Positions 35,480-47,448 of a stretch of DNA of 64,000 bases are shown in pieces. The DNA is from Topomyia yanbarensis. Lineage: Eukaryota > Arthropoda > Insecta > Diptera > Culicidae. Position 1 is the stretch's first letter. Each line of letters begins with the position of its first letter. Both the position numbers and the translations under genes were made by a program. Under the pieces are notes generated by a model. That model worked only from the letters and a program-made list of their open reading frames with translations, was not told where the DNA came from and did no database searches. The stretch covers positions 391,237,037 to 391,301,036 of the forward strand of contig NC_080672.1 of assembly GCF_030247195.1 (NCBI RefSeq), in the 5' to 3' direction.

Positions 35480-36150
35480 TTATTGAATCGTCACTATCAG
35501 GAAACTGAATATGTTGGCTCAAATGGTACATTCCCCGCATGTAGTAGAGGATTTGTGCCTTGAGCTGTCTTTCCATCATTTCCTTGATCGGAAGGAAAGG
35601 AGAAGGAAGGGAGAAGTAGAATTGGAAGAATAGGAAAAATCACAGCACGAAAATAAACAGTAGGTAAGAAGAACTCACGCCTGTGAGAAAGCCTAAAGCT
35701 CTACTGCGCTGGATTTCTTTGAAGGATATAAGAGATTTTTCAAGATCACTGCGCATGTTTTCTCAAAAAAAGCTTTTGTTTGACAAGTTTGTAGATTGCG
35801 CCAATTGTTGCAGCGCTCGGTTGAAGTATAAGATTGGATCATTTCCTTTATCCAACGTGTTTAAATTGGCAAAGCAATGCTAAGTTTGTCTATTCTAATT
35901 AAGCATGCAATCTCTAGCTTGGACCGTGATTTGTTAGAACTAGGGCCTTGATTGCAGCCTGACTATCGGAACAGAAGTTTATAACTTTGCGGGACAAACT
36001 CCATTGAAGGGCCGATTGCACCCCGCACCGAATCACAAAGATTTCTTCTTGGAAACAGTACAGTATGTAGCTAGCGAGTGAGATAGTTCCAATCTCATTT
36101 CACGACAGTAGGCACCAACACCAGTACGTCCCTCCATCAAAGAGTAAGTA
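35480..36150 (-). pseudogene. LOA-like retrotransposon 3' end: RNase H domain remnant
   Basis: Minus strand. From ~36,150: SLMEGRTGVGAYCREMRLEL, then after a one-base shift FQEEIFVIRCGVQSAL and KVINFCSDSQAAIKAL (~35,970-35,940), the two central motifs of RNase H in LINEs. Further on, NNWRNLQTCQTKAFF and LKNLLYPSKKSSAVEL (~35,800-35,690) match the conserved tail that follows RNase H in mosquito LOA-clade elements. The first aspartate region (TDGS) reads TYS, and frameshifts are present. The 3' untranslated part (35,500-35,575) recurs at 56,226-56,305. Confidence 0.75.
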
Positions 36151-38281
36151 CAAAACCCAAAAATCAGAACTATTGGTACAAAAATCAGGACCATTTGTCG
36201 GTGATGGGTCCGTACAACTTAGAAATAGTGTGCATTTGTCTTAACTACAACCTCGCCCTACTCATTAAAAGGAACAATCGTTGGACAATACTCATGGAAC
36301 TTAGTTGCCAAGTCAACGTTATAGATTAAAGTTTAAAGATTTGAGATTACCATATGTAACGTTTATCTAGCGAAACGCTTAAATGATCAAAGAAATGTAT
36401 TTATAATTAGATATCGTCGATTCGAGCTTGCGCGGTACCTGACACTTTGCCAACTCATGCGTAATCTTGTCAGAGCGGAAAGTTTCGTCGAACACCTCAT
36501 CCCTACCAGCACGTGCCCTTGTTCGGTTTCCTCTACCAAAAAAGGAAAATCATGTGCGGAACGATGCAAATACTCGAATTGCATGGAGTTTTAATTTCTG
36601 ATGTTCTGAAGTGTTCAGCAGTTGAGAGACATTGTAAGCATATAACCCTTTTCCCTTCTCCACCTGTACCTGTCCCGGGTCACAACTCTTTATTTTTTGA
36701 CACCTCCTATCCTCCTTGAACCCACATGAGCGGTTTCATAAGTATCTCTCGAGTAGTTTGTGTTCTACAGCTGCTGAAATGGTATGGCCTCAGTGGTTTT
36801 AAATCCAGAGTTCTAATAAATTTTGGGCACTAATTAAACAAAAACAAGTTAGAAGCTTGTTATGCACACCCACAATCTCATGCCCAGAAGCAATCTTTGT
36901 TGAACTCTCTAGAAAATCGATGGCGCACACTCACATACAAAAAGACTTTGTTAGTATTTAGTTTCGTATCAATTCGTTGCTTGCGAAACTCACCAAGATT
37001 CCCTTCTACACCTTACATTCCCACCCTTCACACTAACTCAATCTTATTGCTTCGACGCATATTGTTTTGTTCCATTTTCTTCTTCGCTGCTATAATTAAC
37101 TCAAAACCTTAAACTATTTTCCTTTTTTATTTCGATTATGTTAGTCACATTTTCTTTTTTACATTTTAACGACATTCAATTAGCTAGAGATTACTGGGTA
37201 GGGAAAGTTATGAAATTTAGAGCCATAGTACTCAAGTAAGAGCAAGGATGTGAAGTAAACAGATCGGAAAACTAGAAGTGGCAGGGTCATTAGAACAGGC
37301 TTAATATCGCACGGGTTTAATTTTTGTCAGCATAACTACGAATCACCCGAGTTCACTAGCATGTGTCCTGGTATAGACAGACAAGTCCATCTTTACCGTG
37401 ACAACCGCCAAAAATTAAGCCACGCAAGATCACCACTTCTTATACTAACTGAAGCGCATTTTAACCGGTATAAAATAAGGACTATCGAAATACCTGAAAC
37501 GACTTTGTACATAAACAACTACTACAATCAACACCAACAAATAGTCTTTAACATACGATGCTAAAACACAATCAAAAAGCCATCCAATAACTGATGCATT
37601 TTGTATCTCGGAAGCTAGTACCAGTAGCAACGGCACAGTAACGACGATTGCGCCTAGTGCCTTCAAACCAACAGCCAGCAATACCAATAATGAAACAAAC
37701 GCCGATGAAGATGAATATACAATAGCAATTCATAAGAACGAGAACCAAAGATGGCCACATGGACATGTACTATGACGCGATAGCATGCTGACTGGTTGCG
37801 GTGTAAAATATATCCAATGCTGCACCAACAAGAAAGAGTATCTGCGTCAGTGAAATCCACCAGACAGGAATTTTTACAAAATAACATGACATAAAAAGCC
37901 AGCGGCTCAGTGATGCTAACGCATGGAACCGTGTCAAATAAATTAAGGCAAAAAAACTAAAGTCATGCAAAACTAACAACTAACCGAATCAGCCTCTTTA
38001 CCAGAACAAATCCAAATGATCCCGTACTAGTAAGTTAGCCATTTTGTAATCCAAGTAATCTGCAGAATGGCGGTTTGCGCCAAACTACGGAGTACCTTTT
38101 AAATATAGATGTGTACGATTAAATATTTGACAAGTCGCTGCAGTCGGGGCATTAGAATTTTTGTGAACAAAAATTGATCTTGGAACACAAGTCGAAAAAT
38201 CTACGAAAGAAAAAAAATTTAATGACCTGATGTCACAACAGGTCCGTTTTATCTAAATACTGAAAACTACAGAAACAACTG
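36151..38281. other. No gene recognised
   Basis: Unique-looking sequence with several overlapping short open frames near 37,360-37,980 and hydrophobic minus-strand frames, none with a recognisable domain or a consistent codon pattern. I see nothing else to annotate. Confidence 0.4.
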
Positions 38282-38285
38282 TTAA

Positions 38286-38804
38286 CCCTTTCATGCCCAA
38301 CTTTTTTCTAGTGCATGTAGGGTTTCAAAACTATTTTTTCTTTAAAACAGTGGGGTCAAGAAACTCCAAAAACCATTTTTCATAAAGGTAGGTACTTTCC
38401 TTGCAGTGCTAGAAGCTGCTCAATTTTTACCTTTTAATGCTCACTGCAATTCTCCTAGAATATTTACAATAGTCCAACTGCGTGGAAAACGTAGCCAAAA
38501 ATAGTCCAAATTGATAAGTTTGATTAGTTTTCACTAATATTGCAACATAAAGAAGTTATATGAAAAATTCATTTTCCGTCGTCAACGTAAACGGTCCCTG
38601 GCAGCACTGCTCCATCGGAGTTCAATCAGACTAATTGCAATAACTTCATTTCTAGAGCTGATCCGTGTAACCGTTAATACTCAAATGAAAGCCAATAGTC
38701 ACATTTATTAGCCTTACTTGTTTTTGTGAGCAAATCTTGCCCCAGTCAAAAGTTATAGCTGTTTAAAAACGTTGTTGTCCACAAACAACATGGGCATGAA
38801 TGGG
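38286..38804. mobile_element. TTAA-flanked miniature element (piggyBac-like), 519 bp
   Basis: TTAA at 38,282-38,285 and 38,805-38,808. Terminal repeats CCCTTTCATGCCCA and, inward from the right, CCCATTCATGCCCA. TTAA target plus CCY start is the piggyBac signature. Non-coding interior. A truncated relative is at 640-877. Confidence 0.85.
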
Positions 38805-38866
38805 TTAAAGCACTCATCGGATGTAGAAATTCACGTCAACCTTTAGTTTTAAAATGTTTCCATATA

Positions 38867-39160
38867 GGGGAACATGGGGAGACTTGACCAAGCCGTAATT
38901 AATAAATTTGCATAAAATGATGCAATTTTTTATCAAACTTTGTATGGACATATCTACGAGACTACTAATTACTATTAAAGTACTCATATATCATCTTATT
39001 CATTATGGAGCAGTGCAATGATTTTACATGAATCGGAACATTGGAATAGTTATTACTAAAATTTGCACGACATTGAATCTAATAACTAATGTTGGGAAAA
39101 TTTGATCAATATTTTATGGGGAGACTTGACCAAGTGGCAATAACCTGAAGGGAGATACAA
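38867..39160. mobile_element. Partial TA-type element, GGGGAACATGGGGAGAC family
   Basis: After TA at 38,865-38,866 comes GGGGAACATGGGGAGACTTG followed by ACCAAG; the same GGGGAGACTTGACCAAG occurs in direct orientation at ~39,119. No matching right end is found, so the border at 39,160 is approximate. The terminal layout matches the elements at 2,883 and 40,108. Confidence 0.5.
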
Positions 39161-39539
39161 AATTTCTGATATTTACTATGATTTGGTATCTACTGTTAAT
39201 GTTAATCACACCACAAAAATCCCGCATGAAACATTAGTCTATAATTTTAGTATTAGTATACAAAGTTAGCAGTAATATGACTGATTTTGTGACGTGTGAA
39301 CATGCAATGTAAGTAATACAGTTAATCCTTGAAAAAAATGCATTAAAAAATCGAAATTTATGAAATGCAACCCTTCTATATTTTTTACTGCTACCCAAGG
39401 ACATCGACAATATGGAAAAAGTACCCCTCTACGCGAATAAAATTTTCTAATTCCTCTGGAATAAATTTTCCTAGTGGGTTTAAAAAACCAGTGCAAAATT
39501 TGGTTTGAAATGATTTTGAGTTGCGAAAGTAATTTAAAA

Positions 39540-39990
39540 TTTCTCAACAAGTTGAAAATTTTTGGCAGGGTCCAAATCCCCAAACCCTCCTCCTGGATCC
39601 GCCGCTGGTTTCGAGTGTTTCTGCGTCGACATATAGCAGCGACTCAAGTTCGTAGCTGTCGATTCATTGTACGTATGTGTAAATCGCACTGAATATTTAA
39701 TAGACATTTCCACCATTATATTAAACATGGCAACGAAGGAGAATGACCCTTAGGGTTAAATCATCTATAATAATTAACATCTAACATCTATATTCAACAT
39801 AACCAGCCATGGAATCGTAGTTTGGATAATTGAGAAAGGCACAATTGCACCACTAGGTGGATTAAAACGGGTTTTAGTTTAGATTTTAGTGTCTAACTGA
39901 CAATGTTGGTTTGGATTTATCTAACTAGCATTAAGTTGGTATTAATTACTGACGAGGAGAATCCGAAATTCTAAAAAAACTATACTTTAT
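39540..39990 (+). repeat. Dispersed repeats (copy 2 of the 34,196 repeat plus the 7,925 repeat)
   Basis: 39,540-39,870 follows the order of 34,196-34,425 with an extra ~60 bp at ~39,730-39,790. 39,905-39,970 matches 7,925-8,000 (TTTGGATTTATC, TTGGTATTAATTACTGACG). Confidence 0.55.
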
Positions 39991-40107
39991 GTAAGATCTT
40001 CTGCCCTTATGTACAAAAAAAATTGGTCTTAACCAAAATTTTTCCCGCTTGAGAATTTTTCATAATGAGATCATGTCTGGGAAAGAGGCGCATTCTAAAG
40101 GATTGTA

Positions 40108-41462
40108 GGGGAATTATGGTTAAAACCGACACCTTAAGCTAAACAGTTTTTCTTAGTTGCCACAAAACCAATAAAATTATAATTTTAATGCACAATTCTT
40201 CTTCAGAAAATTCTTAACAAGACTTAATTTTTTCAGCGCTTCGAAAAATTAATTTCATTAAAAATTATTGGTTGTAAAACTTGGAAAACAAAGTGACTTT
40301 TTGTAGGCACTGCGGGTAAAACCGACACCCTATAGGGGTAAAATCGACACCCCCTTTAATTTATTTTCTCTCCACTTTATTAAAATCTTTATCTTTATTA
40401 AAAATTAGATATATGCGTGATTAATAAGGTGTGAGTATGTATGATGCAAAATATGTGCTTTTTATTGCTTCATCATGTAGTGAGGGGAAGATAGTTCGAA
40501 AGCGTAGTACTATAAATAAGAGTATTTTATGCTATAGGATTATTTATTGATATGAGTATTTCCAAATAATCCTTGCGCACATCATTGCAACTTCCAGTGT
40601 CATTTTATTTCGTAAGAGAAGATTTGCAAGCGTTCTACGTTCTGCTAATTGGATTCATTCACTTATAAGTGACACACACACATTTCTTAGTAAAACTATC
40701 TTTTTCAGATTTGATTTTTCGGACTCTGATTATCAACGATCTATTGGGGTATACATAATATCATTGTCTCATTGTGATAAAGTTCGTCTATGACAAACCA
40801 AGAAAACACTAGAAATTCGGTTTGATGAGCTTTTTGGAGAAATAGCAAAAGCTTCGATAGAATTAGATAAGCAAAAATTCCAATTTTTGATTTTTAAAGA
40901 GACTTATAAGAAATAAACACAATAAAAGTATTTCTGTGTATTTCAGCTATTACTATAGTGTGCTAATAGTGTAATTGAAGTGTCACAAAGATCCCCAGCC
41001 TTTTGTAATGAATCGCAAGTAAACACAACCATCTTAACAGTGTGTCGGTTTTACCCTAACCAAAGGGTGTCGGTTTTACCCCAACAGCGCACATTTTTTT
41101 ATAAAAGCAATTAAAAATATTGAATTTCTCAAACTCGTCTTCAATGCATCTAATTGATCATAGGAAAGGCCGATAATAATAGGTACTGAAAAATGGGGTG
41201 ATTTGAAAAGCTTTTGTTCGGTTAAAACCTTAAAATCTACCAACGAAATTTTACATCCAGACGAGTATGAACGCTGCTGTCGTATGTTTTGTTTATTTTT
41301 CTGACATTCGGCGCACTAACGTAAATCCAATTTTTATTCAAATGCTCTACATAAACTTACTAATAATAATGTATCATTATGAAATGAATAAAAATTTGAT
41401 TTCTAGGCAAAGTTGTGGGGTGTCGGTTTTACCCACAGTGTCGGTTTTTCCCACAATTCCCC
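40108..41462. mobile_element. TA-flanked miniature element, AAAACCGACACC family, 1,355 bp
   Basis: Left GGGGAATTATGGTTAAAACC and right, read inward, GGGGAATTGTGGGAAAAACC, then GACAC on both. TA at 40,106-40,107 and 41,463-41,464. Extra motif copies at ~40,310-40,356 (GGTAAAACCGACACCC, GGTAAAATCGACACC), ~41,042-41,090 and just inside the right end. No transposase frame in the AT-rich interior. Confidence 0.88.
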
Positions 41463-41464
41463 TA

Positions 41465-44132
41465 CACCAGGAACACTATAATCGCGTTAAAAATATACGC
41501 AAATTCATTTAAAAATATGTGTCTTTTTGAAGATAAATTTCTCACTTGAGAACTACATCTAATAATTAACCGTTCAATTTTTTTTCTGCCAATCCCTTGC
41601 TAATCAGTAGAGTTCATTAAATAAATTTAATTACATACTCAGGCTTAGTCAGCGTGAAGAAAAAGTGAACTCCACAAAGTCAATATCACTATGAATGTAT
41701 CTCTGTCCGTTCTCTCGAGAATCTTAAGCGTAGTTGGTAGTTAAGTTTAATGTTAGATTGAAATCTATTAGTTCCTCAGTACCTTTTTCGCTTAGTGCGT
41801 ATGCTATTAAAATTGAATACTCAATTTCTGTAGTCTAAATCAGAAATGTACAGAACCCTTGCTGTAGAATACAAATATGTGCGTACAAATGGGGTTCCAC
41901 CATTTATATTAGTTTTGATAGTTTTGAATTCGAAGTGTTAAGCACTAATGTGAAATTAGATGTCATTTATATGCTTCAAGTGTCAGAAATGTTTTAGGAA
42001 ACGATTACAGAGAAAATGTACGGTAGCTTTGGGTTCAGCAAACTCCGTTTTGTTTAATGAAGTGCGTAATATGTGTGTGTGTGTTTGAATATTGATCATA
42101 GCAAATTGCCTTCAATTATAATAGGCATTGACTAATCGAAAATCACTCGCCATCCATCACGATTTGGACCTTAGCTCGGAATTAAGTCCTTAATCCGTTC
42201 TTATCGTCCCCATTCGATCAGTAAAATGCCTACTCTAGAAAAGTTTATTAGCTTATATGACCTTCGTCACGAAGCACATCCCAGCCTTTAACCCCCCGGA
42301 GTGTGTTAATACCTTGATGCTGAGAGAAAAAAAAATCAAAATTCAGCTATCTAAGGTGATCAATCCGACCGGCGGCATCTAGCTTAGGGTACTTTTGTGA
42401 AGCTATACGTGGGAAGTTGTTACACACATTTATGGCAAGGCTGCCGTGCCGTTGCAATCATGTGTCGCGTAGGTGACTCCATTTTATGCCAACCCACTCG
42501 TAGCGGCCGCCCTCGCGTGTTTTGTGTGGGAGTTTCACTCGGTCCGTGGCGCTATGGACACGGAACTGGTGGGTTTGTTATTCTTCGCCTCTACTGATGC
42601 GATATCCTTCGCATTATAATAGAGCTATAATGGTTTGGGGGGCAAAGACTGTATTTTGAAACTCGATAGATTTGTCAGCAAGGACTAGTCACGTTTCCTT
42701 TAGTATTTCGATTTTCCAAAAAACATTAAATAAATCAGACGTATCCGTCTCATTGGCTTATTACTGTTACAATAGTAATTTGTCGGACTAATCATCTAAA
42801 TGTGTAAATAGAGCTACAGTTTACCAGAACCGCAGAAAATGCTCTTTGAAGGGTAAAAACTAGCCTTTATGATGCAAAAGTAGAATAAACAGAACCACCT
42901 CCGGGCAATAATAGTGTGCTGCAACTATCAAATCTCCGCTCAATTCAATTTACACAACTTGATTCAACCGCTAGCATCATCAGTCGTCAGCTGAATGTAG
43001 TTGATTTTCATGAATAAAATTCAAATCAAATAACGGTTCAGTTTATCTTCTTGTTTCACCTCCTGCGAACCTCCTTCATGTTGGCAAACGACCCACTTGA
43101 AGCAGAAATTGAATGCACTTTACAATTCCCCCCGTACACTTTTGTTAGAATAGCACTTATGTGAGTGTGTGTGCGCGAGTCAGTTATCACTACATTCGGC
43201 TCGGAAGTTATCAGTGAACGCAAAACCACATTTCATGATTTGCCTTAAACCGCACGTCGCTGATGGGAGCTAGCGCAATAGTGGACTAGAATTATATCGC
43301 TGTCATACACAGATAGGGAAGGAAGGAAACTTTACAAACGGGAAATGTACTGGCATAGCTGAGCGGTTTTGGTTGTGAATTAAAGAAAAGTCTGTGAGTT
43401 GTCTTGTTGAAGTTTTGTTTGAGAACTTAAATGTTCCGTTCGTTCACTTATATGGCGGTTGGTTGGATCAAACTTTGAGTTTATTACTTTCTGTTTTGGA
43501 CATTAGTTTATAGTTAAGTAGAATCAGTGGAGTTTGTTGACACATTGGTATGCAGCGCAAAGATTTTCATAAGTACGTAGCGTTGTCTGACACTGGGAAG
43601 TGTATTGACTAATAACTATGAACGATTAAAGGTATTCGCAACATTCGAATACTTTTCTGAAAAAAATACCTATAGGTTTCTGTTTTCAATAGAAATAATT
43701 GCAAATCAATGTTGAAAAAAATTCTTTTTCGTTTGCAGTGGTCCAGCAAAAACGGCAAAGTATGGCATTACGTTCCATGCTAGTACCAACATAAGATAAC
43801 AGCCTATTCCTAAAACTGATAAATCGTTTTATTCTTGCGTGCTGCAAAATAGTTGTTGTCTTAAATTTTCCAATAAAACCTGAAAATGCATTAATTTTCC
43901 TCTGACTTTGTAGAACGTTTAAATTCTTTATTTATTGTTGGGATGGATTAAATTAGGCTTAGCAGAAACATCTTATTGCGTGTTGCAAGGTGAATTAGCT
44001 AAAAGCTGTTAAAGTTTAATTCATCTTAACATTAATTCTAGACAGGTATAATTTTACTCACAGCGATTAATCAATCAAACCTAGTTGTTCTTAACAAGTG
44101 GACTTTAGGTAGAATATTACTCATTTTGAAAT
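41465..44132. other. No gene supported
   Basis: Unique-looking sequence. A TCAGTT initiator-like word at ~43,179 lies after a GTGTGTGTGCGCG stretch but has no TATA box. A short frame near 42,620 (IMVWGAK on the plus strand) hints at a Tc1/mariner scrap but is too short to annotate. Small GT microsatellite at ~42,071-42,084. Confidence 0.4.
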
Positions 44133-45033
44133 TCTCTCCCCCAAGTTGATGGGTTTGACGATTTGCAAACATCATAAACCATATTTGTGCATTAGAACCT
44201 CTGACAGATGATTGTTTTGAAATGGTTATTGCATTACGCCTCGATAGTGGTGCATCGAGAAGACCGAGAGGGCTTGTGGGCCTTTTTTATGTTTTGTATT
44301 TTTTCATAGTCTGGACCAGTCCAAAGTAACAAATAACCACTAACCTGAGCGCGCTGGCGTGGCCAGCTGGCTAGTCGACGTGGATTGGCTTTTGCTGAAG
44401 ACCGTGTGTTCACACATTGTCCCACAGTGTAATAGCGGTGTTGGTGGACAAAGTAGAAGCTTTTTAGAGGTCGTTTTGTAATAATTGTAGTTTTTAGTAC
44501 TAGTGTACAATTGATATGTGCTAATCATATGTCTATCTGTGTATATGTTCGTCTGTATATATTTGTAAAAGCTTGGGCAGGGCATGGATACAGAACTGGC
44601 GTATAAGATAGAATAGTAGGTAATCCTTTCTAGGATTCTTTGCTCACTTTCCGGTGTTCAATTCGATTAGATTCATTCGGGAAGATCAGATTGTTACATA
44701 CTAGCGCGAGCGACAAACACACTAACATACAAACGCTCGAGGCCCTTCCCGATCATCTACGCACACATGCACCCGCAATCTTACAAACAGGATAACGCCT
44801 CCATGACTAAGTGAACTTTTTAACACTTATAAAATTAATAAACGCGGTCTCATGAGTGAACCTACAAACCCCCATGTTAGCGCGATCATGGATCGGTTAC
44901 GTCCGAAAGTCCCTACTCTCGGCCCTAGCAGCCTAGGTCCACGCCTTCAGTTGGACCAATAAAAAAATGACGCTCATAACCACTAGATAACATGTTCCAT
45001 GCTGACATAAACGGGAACTGTAGTGTTGTGGAA
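44133..45033 (+). mobile_element. Family X retroposon, copy C, cut off by the 17-bp minisatellite
   Basis: Left module from ~44,133 (AAGTTGATGGGTTTGACG, CCTCGATAGTGGTGCATCG) through ATAGAATAGTAGG at ~44,617, then the start of the ~440-bp array (ACGCTCGAGGCCC, GGATCGGTTACGTCC, TTGGACCAATAAAA). At 45,033, inside the position that normally reads TAGTGATATGG, the sequence turns into the minisatellite. No right module or A tail follows the minisatellite. This copy lacks the element found in copy A at 10,933, so it serves as its empty site. Confidence 0.75.
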
Positions 45034-46392
45034 GTAGACCGAACCGGTCGGTAGACCGAACCGGTCGGTAGACCGAACCGGTCGGTAGACCGAACCGGTC
45101 GGTAGACCGAACCGGTCGGTAGACCGAACCGGTCGGTAGACCGAACCGGTCGGTAGACCGAACCGGTCGGTAGACCGAACCGGTCGGTAGACCGAACCGG
45201 TCGGTAGACCGAACCGGTCGGTAGACCGAACCGGTCGGTAGACCGAACCGGTCGGTAGACCGAACCGGTCGGTAGACCGAACCGGTCGGTAGACCGAACC
45301 GGTCGGTAGACCGAACCGGTCGGTAGACCGAACCGGTCGGTAGACCGAACCGGTCGGTAGACCGAACCGGTCGGTAGACCGAACCGGCCGGTAGACCGAA
45401 CCGGTCGGTAGACCGAACCGGTCGGTAGACCGAACCGGTCGGTAGACCGAACCGGTCGGTAGACCGAACCGGTCGGTAGACCGAACCGGTCGGTAGACCG
45501 AACCGGTCGGTAGACCGAACCGGTCGGTAGACCGAACCGGTCGGTAGACCGAACCGGTCGGTAGACCGAACCGGTCGGTAGACCGAACCGGTCGGTAGAC
45601 CGAACCGGTCGGTAGACCGAACTGGTCGGTAGACCGAACCGGTCGGTAGACCGAACCGGTCGGTAGACCGAACCGGTCGGTAGACCGAAACGGTCGGTAG
45701 ACCGAACCGGTCGGTAGACCGAACCGGTCGGTAGACCGAACCGGTCGGTAGACCGAACCGGTCGGTAGACCGAACCGGTCGGTAGACCGAACCGGTCGGT
45801 AGACCGAACCGGTCGGTGGACCGAACCGGTCGGTGGACCGAACCGGTCGGTGGACCGAACCGGTCGGTAGACCGAACCGGTCGGTAGACCGAACCGGTCG
45901 GTAGACCGAACCGGTCGGTAGACCGAACCGGTCGGTAGACCGAACCGGTCGGTAGACCGAACCGGTCGGTAGACCGAACCGGTCGGTAGACCGAACCGGT
46001 CGGTAGACCGAACCGGTCGGTAGACCGAACCGGTCGGTAGACCGAACCGGTCGGTAGACCGAACAGGTCGGTAGGCCGAACAGGTCGGTAGACCGAACCG
46101 GTCGGTAGACCGAACCGGTCGGTAGACCGAACCGGTCGGTAGACCGAACCGGTCGGTAGACCGAACCGGTCGGTAGACCGAACCGGTCGGTAGACCGAAC
46201 CGGTCGGTAGACCGAACCGGTCGGTAGACCGAACCGGTCGGTAGACCGAACCGGTCGGTAGACCGAACCGGTCGGTAGACCGAACCGGTCGGTAGACCGA
46301 ACCGGTCGGTAGACCGAACCGGTCGGTAGACCGAACCGGTCGGTAGACCGAACCGGTCGGTAGACCGAACCGGTCGGTAGACCGAACCGGTC
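45034..46392. repeat. 17-bp minisatellite, ~80 nearly identical copies
   Basis: Unit GGTAGACCGAACCGGTC repeated for 1,359 bp with very few variants: one CGGCCG, one AACTGG, one AAACGG, three consecutive GGTGGA units (~45,826-45,854), and a pair of AACAGG units with one TAGGCC (~46,063-46,083). Seventeen is not a multiple of three and the minus-strand unit holds no stop in any phase, so all three minus frames stay open. The 492-codon frame at 44,925-46,403 (17-residue repeat with FGLPTGSVYRPV) is a by-product. Each unit holds ACCGGT and an imperfect dyad, ACCG-A-ACCGGT-CGGT. Confidence 0.97.
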
Positions 46393-46743
46393 CTGGAGAT
46401 CACTTTTTATTAAATATTTGGCTTTTTACCTTCGATCTAATGCCAATTTTGATTCCAGTTGTGTATTAATACAGCAATCACAGTTTTGAGAAAATTGAAA
46501 AGAACAGCTCATGATTTAAAGAAGGAAAACTTGACAATTGATTTTACCAGACTCTCGATAATCACACCAAATACGTGATAGGTATTACAATACGTCATGA
46601 CACGAAATGGGTTGTACTGATGCTGTCAACTGCAACGGGCCGTTATATCAAAGGCCTTAGGTTATGTCAAATTAACTCAAATCATTCTTTCGTTCTCGGA
46701 TTCAAACTAACTCAGATGTTTTAATTCTCGTAGAACTCGGCCC

Positions 46744-47045
46744 ACTAACCATTTTCCCTTATGACCCAATCGAGCCAATGACCCATTCGGGCTAATAAGC
46801 CGGCCTATTGACCCATTCGGGCTAACTACCCATTCGACCTAGTGACCAATTCGATCTAACTACCAATTCGGCCTACTGTCTTCCGACCTAATGACCCATT
46901 CGGCCTAATGCCTCGGCCGAATGACCCATTCGGCCTAATGGCATACGGCCTTATGATCCGTTCGATCTTATCACTCATTCGGCGTAATGGTGTTCAGCCT
47001 AACAATATTCGGCCTTACGGCTTTCGACCCAATGGCCCGACACTA
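46744..47045. repeat. Degenerate 17-bp-period minisatellite
   Basis: Imperfect copies of AATGACCCATTCGGCCT with frequent CATTCGG, CCTAATG and GACCCATTC words. The period is ~17 bp, and the unit can be laid against the 17-bp unit of 45,034-46,392 with agreement at GACC, A, CGG and C positions. Much more diverged than that array. Confidence 0.75.
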
Positions 47046-47211
47046 TGTGCAATAGCAGCGACATTATACCTCTCAATGAGTGCTGAGGGAAGTAGCACTG
47101 TCGAATGTTAATCTGACCCAGTTAACCAAACTTCCCAAAGAACTTCTACGGAATCGGTTGATCCCAGACCGTCTACGTCCTCCACACCGCCTGGATCAAT
47201 ATTTTGTCATG

Positions 47212-47448
47212 GATGAGGTAAAAATACGTTTGGATGAATGCTCTGCACTCTTCGCTAAAGTTGTGGTAGACGTGAGAACATTTTTGACCGGCCAGTTACC
47301 TGGAGATTCATGTGAAGAGGAACTATGCAAAATGTCAAAACGATTGGTCCATGAGATTTTATGTTATGATATACAACGCAAAACACATTTTCTACGAGGC
47401 GCCTCCGGGGACACTGTCATTCGCTCAATTTTCAGTAATTCGCAATGA
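47212..47448 (+). CDS. Unassigned open frame, possible terminal exon
   Basis: The frame is open from 47,080 to TGA at 47,448, but its first ATG is at ~47,212 (MDEVKIRLDECSALFAK...). Residues include VVVDVRTFLTGQLPGD and KRLVHEILCYDIQRKTHFLR. Composition is protein-like (mixed charged and hydrophobic, no repeat), unlike the satellite-derived frames nearby. No domain is recognised. It could be the last exon of an unknown gene or a decayed transposon gene. The next 300 bp have no clear polyadenylation signal. Confidence 0.2.
   Translation, partial: DEVKIRLDECSALFAKVVVDVRTFLTGQLPGDSCEEELCKMSKRLVHEILCYDIQRKTHFLRGASGDTVIRSIFSNSQ

Noticed and set aside
42600..42720. Tc1/mariner transposase scrap (IMVWGAK)
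   Set aside because: Only seven residues of similarity, with stops on either side and no terminal repeats.
43170..43210. Initiator TCAGTT as a promoter
   Set aside because: A six-base word alone, with no TATA box at the right distance or downstream element that I can identify.
44925..46403. A 492-codon minus-strand open frame with a 17-residue repeat (FGLPTGSVYRPVRSTDR)
   Set aside because: It is the automatic result of a 17-bp repeat with no stop in any phase on that strand; all three frames give the same peptide repeat. No promoter, start context or non-repeat domain supports a gene.
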